Shown here in pieces: positions 1-8,730 of a stretch of 34,905 nt of DNA. Position numbers and translations under genes: made by a program. The first letter of the stretch is position 1. Each line of letters opens with the position of its first letter. The notes under the pieces are model-generated. The model was not told the DNA's origin. It saw nothing but the letters and a program-made list of their open reading frames with translations, and ran no database searches. Source of the DNA: a bacterium (GTDB lineage Bacteria; Patescibacteriota; Saccharimonadia; Saccharimonadales; UBA4665). Location: assembly GCA_021800155.1 (NCBI GenBank), contig JAJYZG010000009.1, forward strand, positions 1 to 34,905, given 5' to 3'.

Positions 1-382
1 AAGATTTCGCCAGTTTCTGCGGATAGCTAACTTTAATATCTTCTGAGCCAAGTTGAGTTATCTCTAGTTCAAGAAGTTTTCCGTCTCCTCCACTACATGC
101 TTCCTTGCTTTGAGGGGATAGTCGCCGGCTCAGTTATATCATTAAAGTCCGTAAAGCCAACCATATATACTGCCGGTATCTGCTGGATTTATTGAGTGTA
201 CCAGAGCTTACTCATTATAGTGCAGAGACTAGGTACCGACGATATTCAGGCAACAATTCTACACTTTGGTTTAAATGATGTCAGCCTAACCACTAGCTTC
301 GGGGATGAGCTGCTCATACTAAGATAATCAAAATAAGCAACTATTCCATGCTTGCCCAATATGATGATTGAATTCTTCCCGG
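1..382. other. no recognisable gene at left window edge
   Basis: No reading frame on either strand looks like a protein here: stops are frequent in all frames, and the longest open stretch (minus strand, about the first 130 bases) is short and unremarkable. No tRNA or other RNA fold was recognised. It lies downstream of the response regulator and may be an intergenic end or a low-quality contig edge. Confidence 0.5.
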
Positions 383-883
383 CTATCGCTGTTGGTGCGT
401 TCCGAGTGAAATTGTACCTTCTTCGCCTGAGTTGTCTTTAGTTTCAAGCACGACATCTTCAGTTTGTTCAGCTGGTTTTAAGATATTATCTACCAGTTGG
501 TCAAGCTGATTGTTAGACAGATTGGCTTTAACAGCATAACCCTCGATGCCCATTTCGCGCAGCCCGGCCGGCGCGTCTGCCTCGTTGAGGTTTGAGATAA
601 TAAACACAGGTATGCTACGCCCCCAAGCGCTCTTACGCATTGTCTCTAAAATCTGATCACCAGCGATTTTCGGTACCATTAAATCCAATAGAACCAAATC
701 CGGGAGCTCGTGCTCAATTATATTAAGCGCTGCAATGCCATCATACGCCGTAAAGCACTTATAGCCGAGTAGCTCAAGTCGAGTCTTATAGATATCCGCC
801 AAACTAACATTGTCCTCGACAATGACAATCTTCTGAGATTTACCGAATTGATCGTCTTGCATATCTAAAGCTATTGTAGACAT
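383..883 (-). CDS. single-domain response regulator
   Basis: CheY-like receiver of 166 aa, expected to be phosphorylated by a histidine kinase that is not in this window. The receiver domain spans about residues 17-136. All signature positions are present: the acidic pair E23/D24 in IVEDN, phosphoacceptor D67 in LLDLMVP, S97 at the Thr/Ser switch position, and K119 in YAVKA. There is no DNA-binding or enzymatic output domain; residues 137-166 are an acidic, polar tail. It may therefore act through protein-protein contact or as a phosphorelay intermediate. No Shine-Dalgarno precedes the ATG; a -10-like TTAGAT ends 7 bases upstream, so the mRNA may be leaderless. A second Met at residue 8 is an alternative start. 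It lies apart from the gene upstream (starting 1558), with about 66 bases between them. The family call is secure; the pathway is unknown. Confidence 0.9.
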   Translation of the reverse strand: MSTIALDMQDDQFGKSQKIVIVEDNVSLADIYKTRLELLGYKCFTAYDGIAALNIIEHELPDLVLLDLMVPKIAGDQILETMRKSAWGRSIPVFIISNLNEADAPAGLREMGIEGYAVKANLSNNQLDQLVDNILKPAEQTEDVVLETKDNSGEEGTISLGTHQQR

Positions 884-949
884 AACCGGAATCTAACACA
901 ACTACCTTAATGCTTTCTCTGTCAGTCACTGGCAAAAAATAAAACCTAG

Positions 950-1558
950 CTAAGTTTTTCTGGGCTTAATTAAGCGCTTATATACCAAGCGCGCCGCTAT
1001 TAAGATAACGACCGCGATTGTAATATATAGATCAACGTGCAGGAAGGTTGTTATATGTTCTCCGCCATAGTACCCAACTAACGACCAGAACGTTACCCAA
1101 ACCGCTGCACCGATGGCATTGAAAGTAATAAATTTTAGCCAGCGCATCTCGCTAATCCCGGCAATGATTCCATTTAATTGGCGCAAACCGTCAATAAAGC
1201 GCGCAACCGCCACTATTTTACCGCCGTGGCGATTAAAGTAGTGTTCAGCCTTATCCAGGCGCTCTTTAGTCAGTAGCACATAACGACCAAAGCGTTCTAT
1301 AAGCGGTCTTCCGCCGTACTCTCCGATTGCAAAGCCGACGTTATCTCCAACCACCGCAGCCGAAAATCCAATTAATATGATGAATAAAATATTGAGTTGG
1401 CCGAGACCCGCATAAAACGCCGCGGCTATCAGGACAGTTTCGCCTGGCACCAGGATTCCGAAATCCTCAAGAAACAGTAAACCGGCGACCGCCAGATAAC
1501 CATATTGGTCAACTACGGGCGCTAAGGTCTGAATGTAGCTAGGAATATGTTGTACCAT
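950..1558 (-). CDS. DedA/SNARE-associated family membrane protein
   Basis: Integral membrane protein of 202 aa of the DedA (VTT/SNARE-assoc) family. Members are linked to lipid-carrier scramblase activity and membrane homeostasis in other bacteria. Hydrophobic segments lie at about residues 20-50, 55-75, 140-165 and 175-195. Family motifs are visible: FLEDFGILVPGE near residues 29-40 (re-entrant segment with the acidic residue) and GDNVGFAIGEYGG near 71-83. The Arg-rich ARFIDGLRQLNGIIAG near 119-134 corresponds to the usual GRFIPGVR motif, with D in place of P. It starts 10 bases beyond the stop of the phosphoesterase gene, which lies downstream of neither promoter nor terminator that I can see, so the genes from 3349 to 950 may be one transcript. 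The exact substrate cannot be read from sequence. Confidence 0.88.
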   Translation of the reverse strand: MVQHIPSYIQTLAPVVDQYGYLAVAGLLFLEDFGILVPGETVLIAAAFYAGLGQLNILFIILIGFSAAVVGDNVGFAIGEYGGRPLIERFGRYVLLTKERLDKAEHYFNRHGGKIVAVARFIDGLRQLNGIIAGISEMRWLKFITFNAIGAAVWVTFWSLVGYYGGEHITTFLHVDLYITIAVVILIAARLVYKRLIKPRKT

Positions 1559-1568
1559 GAGTTTAAGT

Positions 1569-2564
1569 TTAACTTTTAGTAAGCAGGCTGGTCATCAGCG
1601 GTGCGTTCTGGTCGTTGGCAGTCAGCGGCTTGAGACCCCAAACATACTCAATCGTATGCAGAAGTGAGTAGTGGTTAAAAGCGGTGCTGTTCTGGTAGCC
1701 ACTTTTTGCAGCCGAACCGGCGAAAATCGTAGCAATATGATTATCGGCTGCATTTCCTTCATCCCAGGTAATCACCAGCAGCGACGGTGAAGATGTGAAC
1801 GCAGGGGAGTTCAAAATTATGGGAACATTAGCGGACAGCCAGGTATCACCCACGCTAGTTGAACAGTCGTGCATGTCATTACATAAGTTTGGTGTGATAA
1901 ATGCAAAATTTGGCGTAGTTTGAGCGGATTTTAGATCGGTTGCCAGTTGGCTATAGGATACGACATGGCTATCGCAACGCTGATTATTGGAAACTATGTC
2001 GTTATAGTAAAGAAACGGCACATGCTTAGTTGCAAAGTTAGTGCTTAAATTGTTTAGCATATAGCAAGGAGAGGGCATACCTTCTGCGTAGGCTTTCCAG
2101 GTTCTACCGCTATTTTGAATTGAGTCGGCGATATTGGTTACATTAACGATACAGCCAGCGCCGGGAGGGTTACAATCAGTAGTCGTAGAGTCAGTTGAGC
2201 CACTGGTTACTGCTAGATAGTTGGGCAAGCTCGGATGAGTAACGCCAAAATAGTTAGTCGCTAGAGCCGAGTGAGCAATTAAACTGTTAAGGTAAGGTGC
2301 GCTTGGATTACCGACAATCGAGCTATAAGTCCGGTTTTCCATCATAATTATAAAAATGTGGCCGATACTACCTCCCGCACTTATAGGCTTTGTGCTTTTC
2401 TTGGGAGTAGCAGTAGTGGTAACCGGTAGGCTCTTAGTAGCAGTCTTAGTCGTATTCTGACCATTAGTCAGGGCATGAAGATAATATGCACCACCCCCAA
2501 AGATAATAGCGGCCAGCAAAGCCAGCGCTATAATCTTTAAACTATGTTTCGAGCTTGCTCTCAT
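1569..2564 (-). CDS. membrane-anchored phosphoesterase (AcpA/phospholipase C family)
   Basis: Secreted or surface-anchored hydrolase of the phosphoesterase family (PF04185), which includes bacterial phospholipase C and the acid phosphatase AcpA. An N-terminal hydrophobic helix (residues 9-28) acts as signal or anchor. A Thr/Ser/Lys-rich linker (about 35-62) follows, then the catalytic domain. Family motifs are in order: IIMMENRTYSS (E76, N77), HPSLPNYLAVTSG (residues 110-122, with N115), TPNLCNDMHD, and ITWDEG near the C-terminal third. These supply the metal and phosphate ligands in the family. The length of 331 aa suits the small AcpA-like subgroup rather than long phospholipases C. The upstream methyltransferase ends 2 bases before this start, so translation may be coupled. 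Substrate (phospholipid or phosphomonoester) is not decidable from sequence. Confidence 0.82.
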   Translation of the reverse strand: MRASSKHSLKIIALALLAAIIFGGGAYYLHALTNGQNTTKTATKSLPVTTTATPKKSTKPISAGGSIGHIFIIMMENRTYSSIVGNPSAPYLNSLIAHSALATNYFGVTHPSLPNYLAVTSGSTDSTTTDCNPPGAGCIVNVTNIADSIQNSGRTWKAYAEGMPSPCYMLNNLSTNFATKHVPFLYYNDIVSNNQRCDSHVVSYSQLATDLKSAQTTPNFAFITPNLCNDMHDCSTSVGDTWLSANVPIILNSPAFTSSPSLLVITWDEGNAADNHIATIFAGSAAKSGYQNSTAFNHYSLLHTIEYVWGLKPLTANDQNAPLMTSLLTKS

Positions 2565-2566
2565 TG

Positions 2567-3349
2567 CTAGTTCTCGGGCTTTTTAAATAAAATAAAAATA
2601 CTCGGTCCGAAATTGATCAGCGAAAACGGACGTTGCAGCATGCGTTCCCCCAGTAGTAGAACTTTCATCGGTATATGCTGCTTAAATAAACTGTGGCGAA
2701 AATTAGACACGCTTAGTTTGCCAATCCGCCGCAAACCGAGCTCAGCAAACGCCTGCTCTATCGTTAACGGATTATGATTAACAAACGGCGTGCGGTCTTC
2801 TTTTCCGTTAGCGTGAACACCAATTGGCACCGCTTCTTTGGGAACGGCCTTGAACCGTCTTAAATAACGCAGCCTATTCACAAAATGCGCCTCATTGGCT
2901 ATTTCAATCAAAGCCTCACCGCCCGGTCTTAGTACCCGGTTAATTTCATTGATGACCGGTCCTGGGTCGGGTAAATGGTGCGAGACTCGAATCATGACCA
3001 GTAGATCAATTGAAGCGTCCTTGGCAGGAACATTGTCCTTTTTTTCTTGGATTACAAAGCTTACAGCCGGTCCATGTAGCTGTTTTTTGGCCAAATTTAA
3101 CTGTTTGACTGAGGGATCGACCAGAATAACTTCTTCGGCATAGCGCGTAATGGTCGGGGTAAGCCGTCCGTAGCCGCCGCCATAATCCATCGCCAGCTTG
3201 TAATGACGATTTTTTAGCAGTTTGTGAATCGCCATCAATTCGGATTCATGCTCGTAATCACGCCCTGCCCAGAAGTCAACATAATTATGTTTCTTGTCGT
3301 CATAGTAGTTAATTTTATCTGCTGGCGTAGTTACCATAGCTTGAACCAT
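2567..3349 (-). CDS. class I SAM-dependent methyltransferase
   Basis: Cytosolic methyltransferase of the UbiE/Methyltransf_11 type, 260 aa. Motif I is DYGGGYG (residues 55-61), the SAM-binding glycine loop. D78 in ILVDPS is the acidic residue that normally holds the SAM ribose. A motif IV-like LLVMIRVSHHLPDP lies near residues 115-128, followed by NRVLRPGGEALIEIAN. The acceptor is unknown. The start is well supported: a strong GAGGAG ribosome site lies 6 bases before the ATG, and a TATAAT sits just upstream (about 3364-3369). It is the first gene of a tight group with the phosphoesterase (2-base gap). The C-terminal part after residue 170 is not one I recognise and may bind the acceptor. Confidence 0.88.
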   Translation of the reverse strand: MVQAMVTTPADKINYYDDKKHNYVDFWAGRDYEHESELMAIHKLLKNRHYKLAMDYGGGYGRLTPTITRYAEEVILVDPSVKQLNLAKKQLHGPAVSFVIQEKKDNVPAKDASIDLLVMIRVSHHLPDPGPVINEINRVLRPGGEALIEIANEAHFVNRLRYLRRFKAVPKEAVPIGVHANGKEDRTPFVNHNPLTIEQAFAELGLRRIGKLSVSNFRHSLFKQHIPMKVLLLGERMLQRPFSLINFGPSIFILFKKPEN

Positions 3350-3388
3350 CTATTGCTCCTCAAATTATATGTCAAAACCATAACTTCT

Positions 3389-4909
3389 CTAGGCATAACC
3401 ACTAAAGAAGTCAACCTTAATGTTAGCACGAGGTACGCCAAGCTTAACTAATGTACCCTTTATGTCCTTGATCATAGTAAATGGTCCGGATATGTAAAAT
3501 GTGCGCTCCAAATAGTCTGGGACTAAACGCTCAATCATCACTCGATTAATACGCCCGTTAAGTTCATTCGGCCTCTTAACGGACCGTTTGCGGCTAAATA
3601 TGTAAGTAGCCTTAACGCCTAGCTTATCCCTGGCTGCATCGATAGTCTCTCGATATGCAATATCTTCAGGAGAGCTCACCGCATAAAGCAGTGTAATATC
3701 CCGTATTTGATGCTTGTCGATCAGAAACTTGAGCATGCTTCTAAAAGGTGTAATGCCGATACCCCCGGCAATAAACACCAGCTTAGTTTTCTGATCTTTT
3801 GGCAACACAAAATCGCCACTGAGCTGCGCGGCAGTAATATAGTCACCCGGATCCATGTTAGATAGAGCAGATTTATAGCTACTACCCTTCTTGTAGAAAC
3901 GTACACCGATCTTAATATCCGGTTCGGTCGGTGATGAAGACAGACTGAAATAGCGGCGTGATCCACGACTGTCAGTGCTTTCATGCGGTAAAGTGAATTC
4001 CATATACTGACCTGGCTGATATGCAACCTGCGCGTTAGTTGCGAACACAAACTCAGCGCTGTTTTTGGCAATCAGATACTTGCGCCTTAAGACCGGAAAC
4101 AACTTGGTCTTATCGCTTATGAAAAATGCAAACAAATTACCTATAACCAATGCGGCTTCCGGAGTCGTATAATAATGCCCGATATGAAACAGCGGAGCAA
4201 TCAGAACTCCTACCAGAGCACCATAGAATAAGCGCTTGGTCTTAGTATCAGGTGAGGTATATGGTTCAGTCAGCATTACAAAGCCTAAAAAGAAGGCTGC
4301 CGAAGTTAACGCCATGTCCTTTAAGTCACTAAGCAAATTGGCATGGGCAGCCAAAGCAAAAAGGGCAGTCGTGATGATCGTAGCTATTAGATAGGTTATA
4401 ACCATCGATTCTCGCCTGATTTTGCGTACTAGCAATAGACCGCCGGCAATTACAAAAGGCAGCATCGCAACAGTACCAACCCACCAATCCGCCGTCTGGT
4501 GAGGACCAATTGCAGTCAAGAACACGGCAATTGCCGCCGGATTAAAGATGTGCTTGCGTTTATATGTAAGAATGTACTTGCTGCCCATAGCTAGCCCTGC
4601 GGCAGCCAGCATAAACAATAGATTAAACCCGGTTGGATTAGGCTGAATAATGAGCGCCAGTATTAGACCGGTGAGAATCGAAGACTCCGGGTTGACTGGA
4701 GCATCAAAAATACTCGCTAGTATCTTATTGATGATCCAGCAAGCGAACACTAATACGGCAGCCGAGATCACTATGTCAACAGCGGCATATTGCATCACTC
4801 CACTCGCGCTTAACACCACCGCCACAATAATCAGGCCCGTCAGGTAATAAAGCAGTAGCCTATACATTGTAATGTGATCAATGATTTTATCTATCGATTT
4901 AAGCCACAT
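3389..4909 (-). CDS. RnfD/NqrB-like membrane domain fused to FAD/NAD(P) reductase domain
   Basis: A 506-aa fusion. The first ~265 residues are a polytopic membrane domain resembling RnfD/NqrB: YKRKHIFNPAAIAV and MLTEPYTSP match conserved stretches of that family. The last ~220 residues are a ferredoxin-NADP-reductase module: PGQYMEF, RYFSLSSSP (RxxS flavin motif), FIAGGIGITPFRS (pyridine nucleotide binding) and a C-terminal FYISGPFTMI / VDFFSGYA. It should pass electrons from cytosolic NAD(P)H through FAD into a membrane flavin domain. I chose the ATG at 4909, with GAGG close upstream; a GTG at 4948 would give 519 aa. The start overlaps the 3' end of apbE by 11 bases. With apbE and the FMN-binding gene upstream it forms a minimal Rnf/Nqr-like set; no RnfA, B, C or E is present. 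The acceptor is unknown. The fusion boundary is near residue 275. Confidence 0.8.
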   Translation of the reverse strand: MWLKSIDKIIDHITMYRLLLYYLTGLIIVAVVLSASGVMQYAAVDIVISAAVLVFACWIINKILASIFDAPVNPESSILTGLILALIIQPNPTGFNLLFMLAAAGLAMGSKYILTYKRKHIFNPAAIAVFLTAIGPHQTADWWVGTVAMLPFVIAGGLLLVRKIRRESMVITYLIATIITTALFALAAHANLLSDLKDMALTSAAFFLGFVMLTEPYTSPDTKTKRLFYGALVGVLIAPLFHIGHYYTTPEAALVIGNLFAFFISDKTKLFPVLRRKYLIAKNSAEFVFATNAQVAYQPGQYMEFTLPHESTDSRGSRRYFSLSSSPTEPDIKIGVRFYKKGSSYKSALSNMDPGDYITAAQLSGDFVLPKDQKTKLVFIAGGIGITPFRSMLKFLIDKHQIRDITLLYAVSSPEDIAYRETIDAARDKLGVKATYIFSRKRSVKRPNELNGRINRVMIERLVPDYLERTFYISGPFTMIKDIKGTLVKLGVPRANIKVDFFSGYA

Positions 4910-5633
4910 AAGCCTCGAATCCTGGGGTATAAATTGCCTTGCCGTCACTATTGATTTGGTAGGCTTCGAGTCCCGGTAGTTGTCGTATTAAATTGATCCC
5001 CTTCATGCCCATTGCATAAGCGGCAGTCGCGAACCGATCAGCATCCAAAATATCGGTAGCGATAACGGTAATACTAGCTACTCCCTTAGGACTGGTGTAA
5101 TTATTAAGTGGATTGTACACATGCTCGCCGCGAATATATGCTCCGCTAGTTGCTACACCTTGGCCGCTAATGCTTAGTACCTTGACAATTTCATCAATTT
5201 TAAACGGATTGCGAATCCCGACTAACCATCCTTCGCCTTTGGCGGCGTGGCCTTCAGCTTGAATATCTCCGCCGGCTTCAACATAAAAATCCACTAAACC
5301 GTGTTTTTTTAACCGCTTGGCAGCTTGAGCTATTGACCAGCCCTTAACTATACCCGAGGGATCCAGTTTGCCGCTGCGGTTAATGTCGAAATAACCATAA
5401 GTGATCTGCTTCGTCTGCTCACTTAAACGCATCACTTCTTTCATCTCTTTTGACCACTTATCTTGTGGCAGCCCCTGGTTAATTTTTGCCAGTTCGCTAT
5501 CGTTTTTGTAGGGGCTAAAGCGGCAGTCAACGGCACGAAAAAAGTTAAACAAATCCGCCACAAAACTTCGAGAAGCATTATTCACAATTTCGATTGTTAT
5601 TGGCATACCCATAATAATTTCGGTTCGGCGCAT
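4899..5633 (-). CDS. apbE: FAD:protein FMN transferase ApbE
   Basis: Flavin transferase that cuts FAD and links FMN to a Thr or Ser of a target protein. Seen motifs: MGMPITIEI at the start, KLDPSGIVKGWSIA (typical DPSGxxKGW), YVEAGGDIQAEG (GGD), GVATSGAY, HVYNPLNN in place of the usual HIxDPxTG, and TDILDADRFATAAYAMG (metal-binding D and family signature). I start at the ATG at 5633 (244 aa), which matches where ApbE proteins normally begin and has AAGGA 10 bases upstream. The longer frame from 5708 would overlap the preceding gene by 62 bases with unrelated residues. No signal peptide is evident in this form, so it may act in the cytoplasm or rely on another route. Its likely substrate is the adjacent FMN-binding protein. 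The 3' end overlaps the RnfD-like fusion. Confidence 0.9.
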   Translation of the reverse strand: MRRTEIIMGMPITIEIVNNASRSFVADLFNFFRAVDCRFSPYKNDSELAKINQGLPQDKWSKEMKEVMRLSEQTKQITYGYFDINRSGKLDPSGIVKGWSIAQAAKRLKKHGLVDFYVEAGGDIQAEGHAAKGEGWLVGIRNPFKIDEIVKVLSISGQGVATSGAYIRGEHVYNPLNNYTSPKGVASITVIATDILDADRFATAAYAMGMKGINLIRQLPGLEAYQINSDGKAIYTPGFEAYVA

Positions 5634-5646
5634 CAAATATAAATCC

Positions 5647-6126
5647 TTATGCTTTAGCAAGTGCCGACTGGAGTGATTGTATGAACGCTTCAGACGTAAA
5701 AGTCGCACCAGTGATAATTTGAACGTTGGAGTTTTGGGCTTGAATAGTTTCCTCTTTCAGATAAGGCATCGCTTGCTCGTTGATATAGACCGAGGCCGAA
5801 TGAGAATTCGGGTATTGCAGGAACTTCACGCCAACTATCCTGCCCCCGCTAATAGTAACCGCCACCTGGACATTACCGTAATAGGCATTAGCTACCGACC
5901 CGGTATAAGCGCCGTTTCGGTAAATCCCTTTGGAGTTCGAAGGCGGCGCACTGCTGCCCGCCGAACCGCTGCCGCTAGAACTTGAACTGGTTCTAGCAAG
6001 AGCGGAGTTGGACTTAGTCCCTTGCAACGAGAGTGGCGGAGCAATAGTCGGATGCTGATGACGTACCCCCACAGAATAAATCCCGTAAACTCCTAAAACA
6101 GCGGCGCCCAAGATAGTTTTTTTCAT
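5647..6126 (-). CDS. FMN-binding domain protein (RnfG/NqrC-like), membrane anchored
   Basis: Small exported flavoprotein, 159 aa. Residues 3-21 form a hydrophobic signal-anchor. Residues 40-66 are a Ser/Gly/Ala-rich linker. Residues 68-159 are an FMN_bind domain: GIYRNGAYTGSVANAYYGNVQV, then ISGGRIVGVKF, ending with IITGATFTSEAF. The TGAT motif (residues 139-142) is the ApbE flavinylation site, with T142 the expected acceptor for FMN. It thus looks like a soluble extracytoplasmic FMN carrier tethered to the membrane, fed by the RnfD/reductase fusion. It heads the three-gene unit (this gene, apbE, fusion) with short gaps and overlaps, strong context for one electron pathway. The 66 bases between it and galU on the other strand must hold two divergent promoters. 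There is no Cys lipobox. Confidence 0.88.
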   Translation of the reverse strand: MKKTILGAAVLGVYGIYSVGVRHQHPTIAPPLSLQGTKSNSALARTSSSSSGSGSAGSSAPPSNSKGIYRNGAYTGSVANAYYGNVQVAVTISGGRIVGVKFLQYPNSHSASVYINEQAMPYLKEETIQAQNSNVQIITGATFTSEAFIQSLQSALAKA

Positions 6127-6135
6127 TGACGCCGC

Positions 6136-6141
6136 TATAAT
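6136..6141 (+). promoter_or_regulatory. possible -10 element for galU
   Basis: A perfect TATAAT on the plus strand lies 50 bases before the first galU ATG, in the short divergent gap. No good -35 hexamer is seen 16-18 bases upstream, so this is a weak call. Confidence 0.3.
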
Positions 6142-6191
6142 CCCAATACTAACTGTAAAATCGCTGATAGACTATCCGCGGCTGTGATAGT

Positions 6192-7094
6192 ATGACTGCT
6201 ATGGCCAGTATCACCAAAGCCGTAATTGCCGCAGCCGGGTTCGGCACGCGCTTTCTGCCTCAAACAAAAGCCATGCCCAAAGAGATGCTGCCGCTTGTCG
6301 ACAAGCCGATAATCCAGTACGTAGTAGAGGAGCTAGTGAGCGTCGGCATTGAGGATATCGTCATCGTCACGAACCAGAATAAACGCAGCATCGAAGACCA
6401 CTTTGACCGTCCCGGGGAAGACTTAATCGCCAACCTCAAGCAAGGCGGCTCGGCTAAGCGGCCGCTGCTGAAAATGGTTGAAGACATTGCGCGTATGGCA
6501 AACTTTGTCTATGTCAGGCAAAAAGGACCCTATGGCAATGGCACGCCACTGCTTAATGCTGAACATTTAATCCGCGATGAACCTTTTATTTATACCTTTA
6601 GTGACGATTTTATACGCTCGACTCCACCCCGTTTCGCCCAGATGATCGATGTTTATGATCACTACCATGCGCCAGTTCTAAGCGTTATCCAAACCAAAGA
6701 AGAAGCAGATTACAAGAAATACGGTTATGTTGGCGGAACAGTGATAGAAGACGGAGTGATTAACATTGACCAAATCATTGAAAAGCCGGGCAAAGCCAGC
6801 GCTCCGAGCAGTATGGCAAGTGTTAGCGGCTACATACTGACTCCGGATATTTTTACTTACTTGCGCAAGGCGCGGCGTCAGCTTCCTTCAGGTAGTGAAC
6901 TATATAGCAACGAGGCATTAAAAATGATGCTGAAAGATGGCAAACGCGTGATGGCATGTAAAATTAAAAACGGCAGTTATTTTGATGCCGGCAACAAGCT
7001 GGATTACATAAAAGCCGTAATCGAGTTTGCGCTTGAGCAGCCGGACATTAAAGAAGACCTTAGGGATTATTTGCGCCAGCTGTCACTTAGTTGA
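6192..7094 (+). CDS. galU: UTP-glucose-1-phosphate uridylyltransferase
   Basis: Makes UDP-glucose from UTP and glucose-1-phosphate for cell-surface glycans, in the cytosol. The 300-aa length is typical of bacterial GalU. Motifs: AAGFGTRFLPQTKAMPKEML (nucleotide-binding loop with the catalytic Lys/Arg set), LPLVDKPIIQY, the sugar-binding region KKYGYVGG and IIEKPG, and the closing YFDAGNKLDYIKAVIEFAL. Two in-frame ATGs exist: 6192 and 6201. The second matches where GalU homologues begin and follows a weak extended -10 (TGTGATAGT, ending 6191), so the true start may be 6201. A perfect TATAAT lies at 6136-6141. It is alone on its strand, flanked by divergent and convergent genes. Confidence 0.95.
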   Translation: MTAMASITKAVIAAAGFGTRFLPQTKAMPKEMLPLVDKPIIQYVVEELVSVGIEDIVIVTNQNKRSIEDHFDRPGEDLIANLKQGGSAKRPLLKMVEDIARMANFVYVRQKGPYGNGTPLLNAEHLIRDEPFIYTFSDDFIRSTPPRFAQMIDVYDHYHAPVLSVIQTKEEADYKKYGYVGGTVIEDGVINIDQIIEKPGKASAPSSMASVSGYILTPDIFTYLRKARRQLPSGSELYSNEALKMMLKDGKRVMACKIKNGSYFDAGNKLDYIKAVIEFALEQPDIKEDLRDYLRQLSLS

Positions 7095-7148
7095 TCGCCG
7101 AACTATCTATGAAGAACGTTCAAGCATGATGGTTAAAACTTTTTTAGG

Positions 7149-8717
7149 CTAAGCTGCTTCACCGGCTTCTAGCTCATAGCCGCGTCTTAATAAATACAGA
7201 GCCCCTGATACTAAAGCCACTATAAGCAACAAGAACCCTGCTATATTGAGGGCAATCGTCAATCCGTGCCCAAATGCTGCGTATGCCACTAGCGTCACAC
7301 TTTGGACAAGCGAGGCATGACTGGCCAATTCAGATATGGATATACGAGCATTGGTCGGAACATGGCCACCATGAGTGATGGCATAGATAACGAACGCCTG
7401 GAAGTTGGTAGGTAAATTCAGGGCCTTAAGCTTGCCAACCAGACCGGAAGTCAGTTGAGCGTTAACGATCGACCCGAGCACGGCCACCCCAAACACACCC
7501 CCTAATTCACGAAAGGTATTTACGGTTGAGGAAGCCATGCCCGAGCGCTTAGCGCTGACAATGTTCAATACGCTAGAAGTCATAGTCACAAGTAAAATAC
7601 CGAAGCCAAGACCGGTTAGTGCCAGTACCCATGACAACTCAGCTGCCGTCACGTCCGGTTTAATAATCTGATTTAAGACAATAATGCCCGCACCCGAGAG
7701 AATACCGCCTAATACAACAAGGGGCAAAGTACGGGTAAACGAGTAAATCCGCCCTGTAATTAATGCTGCTATTACTATCGCTACCGTCATCGAAATGAAG
7801 GCCTCCGCGATTTGATAGCCTGAGAACCCGACTATAAACTGCAGGTATAAAGCCACGAAGAAAAAAACAGCGAAAATCCCGAAATTGGCAGTAAAAGCGA
7901 CAGTGTTAGCAATTGAAAAACGCAGCTTCTTAAACAGCCTGAGCGGCAGAACCGGATCCTTCTGTTGTCGTTCGATGAGCGCAAAAACCAAGGCGGACAC
8001 ACCGGACAAAACAAATAGCGCTACGATCAGATGACTGCCATAGCCGGAATTCTCTCCCAATATTACGGCCGTAGCTGCTGCACATATGGCAATGCCGCCG
8101 CTAATTAAGCCGTAAACGTCTAAATGACGACTTCCAGGATCGGAGCTCTCAGGCAGGAAACGCCAGCCGGCAATCAGCGCAATTAAGCCGAAAATGATGT
8201 TAAACACAAAAACTCCGCGCCAGTCTGAAAAGCCGATTATAATGCCGCCAATGATTGGCCCAAAAGCCAGCGCAATACCGCTGACGGCCGCCCAAACCCC
8301 TAACGCCTTGGCTCGCGCGCGGCTTTCTGGATAAAGCTGACGGATCATCGACAATGTGCCGGGCTCACTGCCGGCGGCGCCCAGTCCCATAACCACACGG
8401 CCGGCAATCAGCATATCTACCGAATGAGCTAGCACAGCAATCAACGAACCAATTACAAACAGGCTGACTCCGGAGAGCATCACTTTCTTACGACCCAGTA
8501 AATCCCCGAGTGTACCACCACTTAACATGAATACAGCGAAGGCTAGCATGTAGCCGTCGACCACCCACTGCAAAGCCTGCACTCCTGCCGCAAGAGTCGA
8601 CTGCACGTTAGCTAGCACTACCGCAACGATCGTATTGTCTAAAAATGTTAGGAAAAGTATGACGCTAAGAACCGCCAATGAATGACTGGCAACTCTCTTG
8701 GTCAACCAAGCCAACAT
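7149..8717 (-). CDS. MFS exporter, DHA2 (EmrB/QacA) family
   Basis: Drug:proton antiporter-type transporter, 522 aa, with about 14 predicted membrane segments, as usual for DHA2. Family motifs: FLDNTIVAVVLANVQSTL in helix 1 (motif D1), GGTLGDLLGRKKVML (motif A, loop 2-3), GRVVMGLGAAG (motif B with the Arg), and GIALAFGPIIGGIIIG (motif C of antiporters). It probably exports toxic or amphipathic compounds; the substrate is unknown. It begins 13 bases after the stop of the MTB12-like gene, so both probably share one transcript. It ends convergently with galU, 55 bases apart. I see no frameshift or missing segment. Confidence 0.92.
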   Translation of the reverse strand: MLAWLTKRVASHSLAVLSVILFLTFLDNTIVAVVLANVQSTLAAGVQALQWVVDGYMLAFAVFMLSGGTLGDLLGRKKVMLSGVSLFVIGSLIAVLAHSVDMLIAGRVVMGLGAAGSEPGTLSMIRQLYPESRARAKALGVWAAVSGIALAFGPIIGGIIIGFSDWRGVFVFNIIFGLIALIAGWRFLPESSDPGSRHLDVYGLISGGIAICAAATAVILGENSGYGSHLIVALFVLSGVSALVFALIERQQKDPVLPLRLFKKLRFSIANTVAFTANFGIFAVFFFVALYLQFIVGFSGYQIAEAFISMTVAIVIAALITGRIYSFTRTLPLVVLGGILSGAGIIVLNQIIKPDVTAAELSWVLALTGLGFGILLVTMTSSVLNIVSAKRSGMASSTVNTFRELGGVFGVAVLGSIVNAQLTSGLVGKLKALNLPTNFQAFVIYAITHGGHVPTNARISISELASHASLVQSVTLVAYAAFGHGLTIALNIAGFLLLIVALVSGALYLLRRGYELEAGEAA

Positions 8718-8730
8718 ACTTGCCTAGTTT

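Noticed and set aside
3721-4071. 116-codon minus-strand frame inside the RnfD-reductase fusion
   Set aside because: It lies wholly within the FAD/NAD reductase coding region, which has clear motifs, and has Cys/Ser-rich random composition.
5634-5708. Longer N-terminus for ApbE
   Set aside because: The extra 25 residues overlap the FMN-binding gene and lack ApbE likeness; the ATG at 5633 has a ribosome site.
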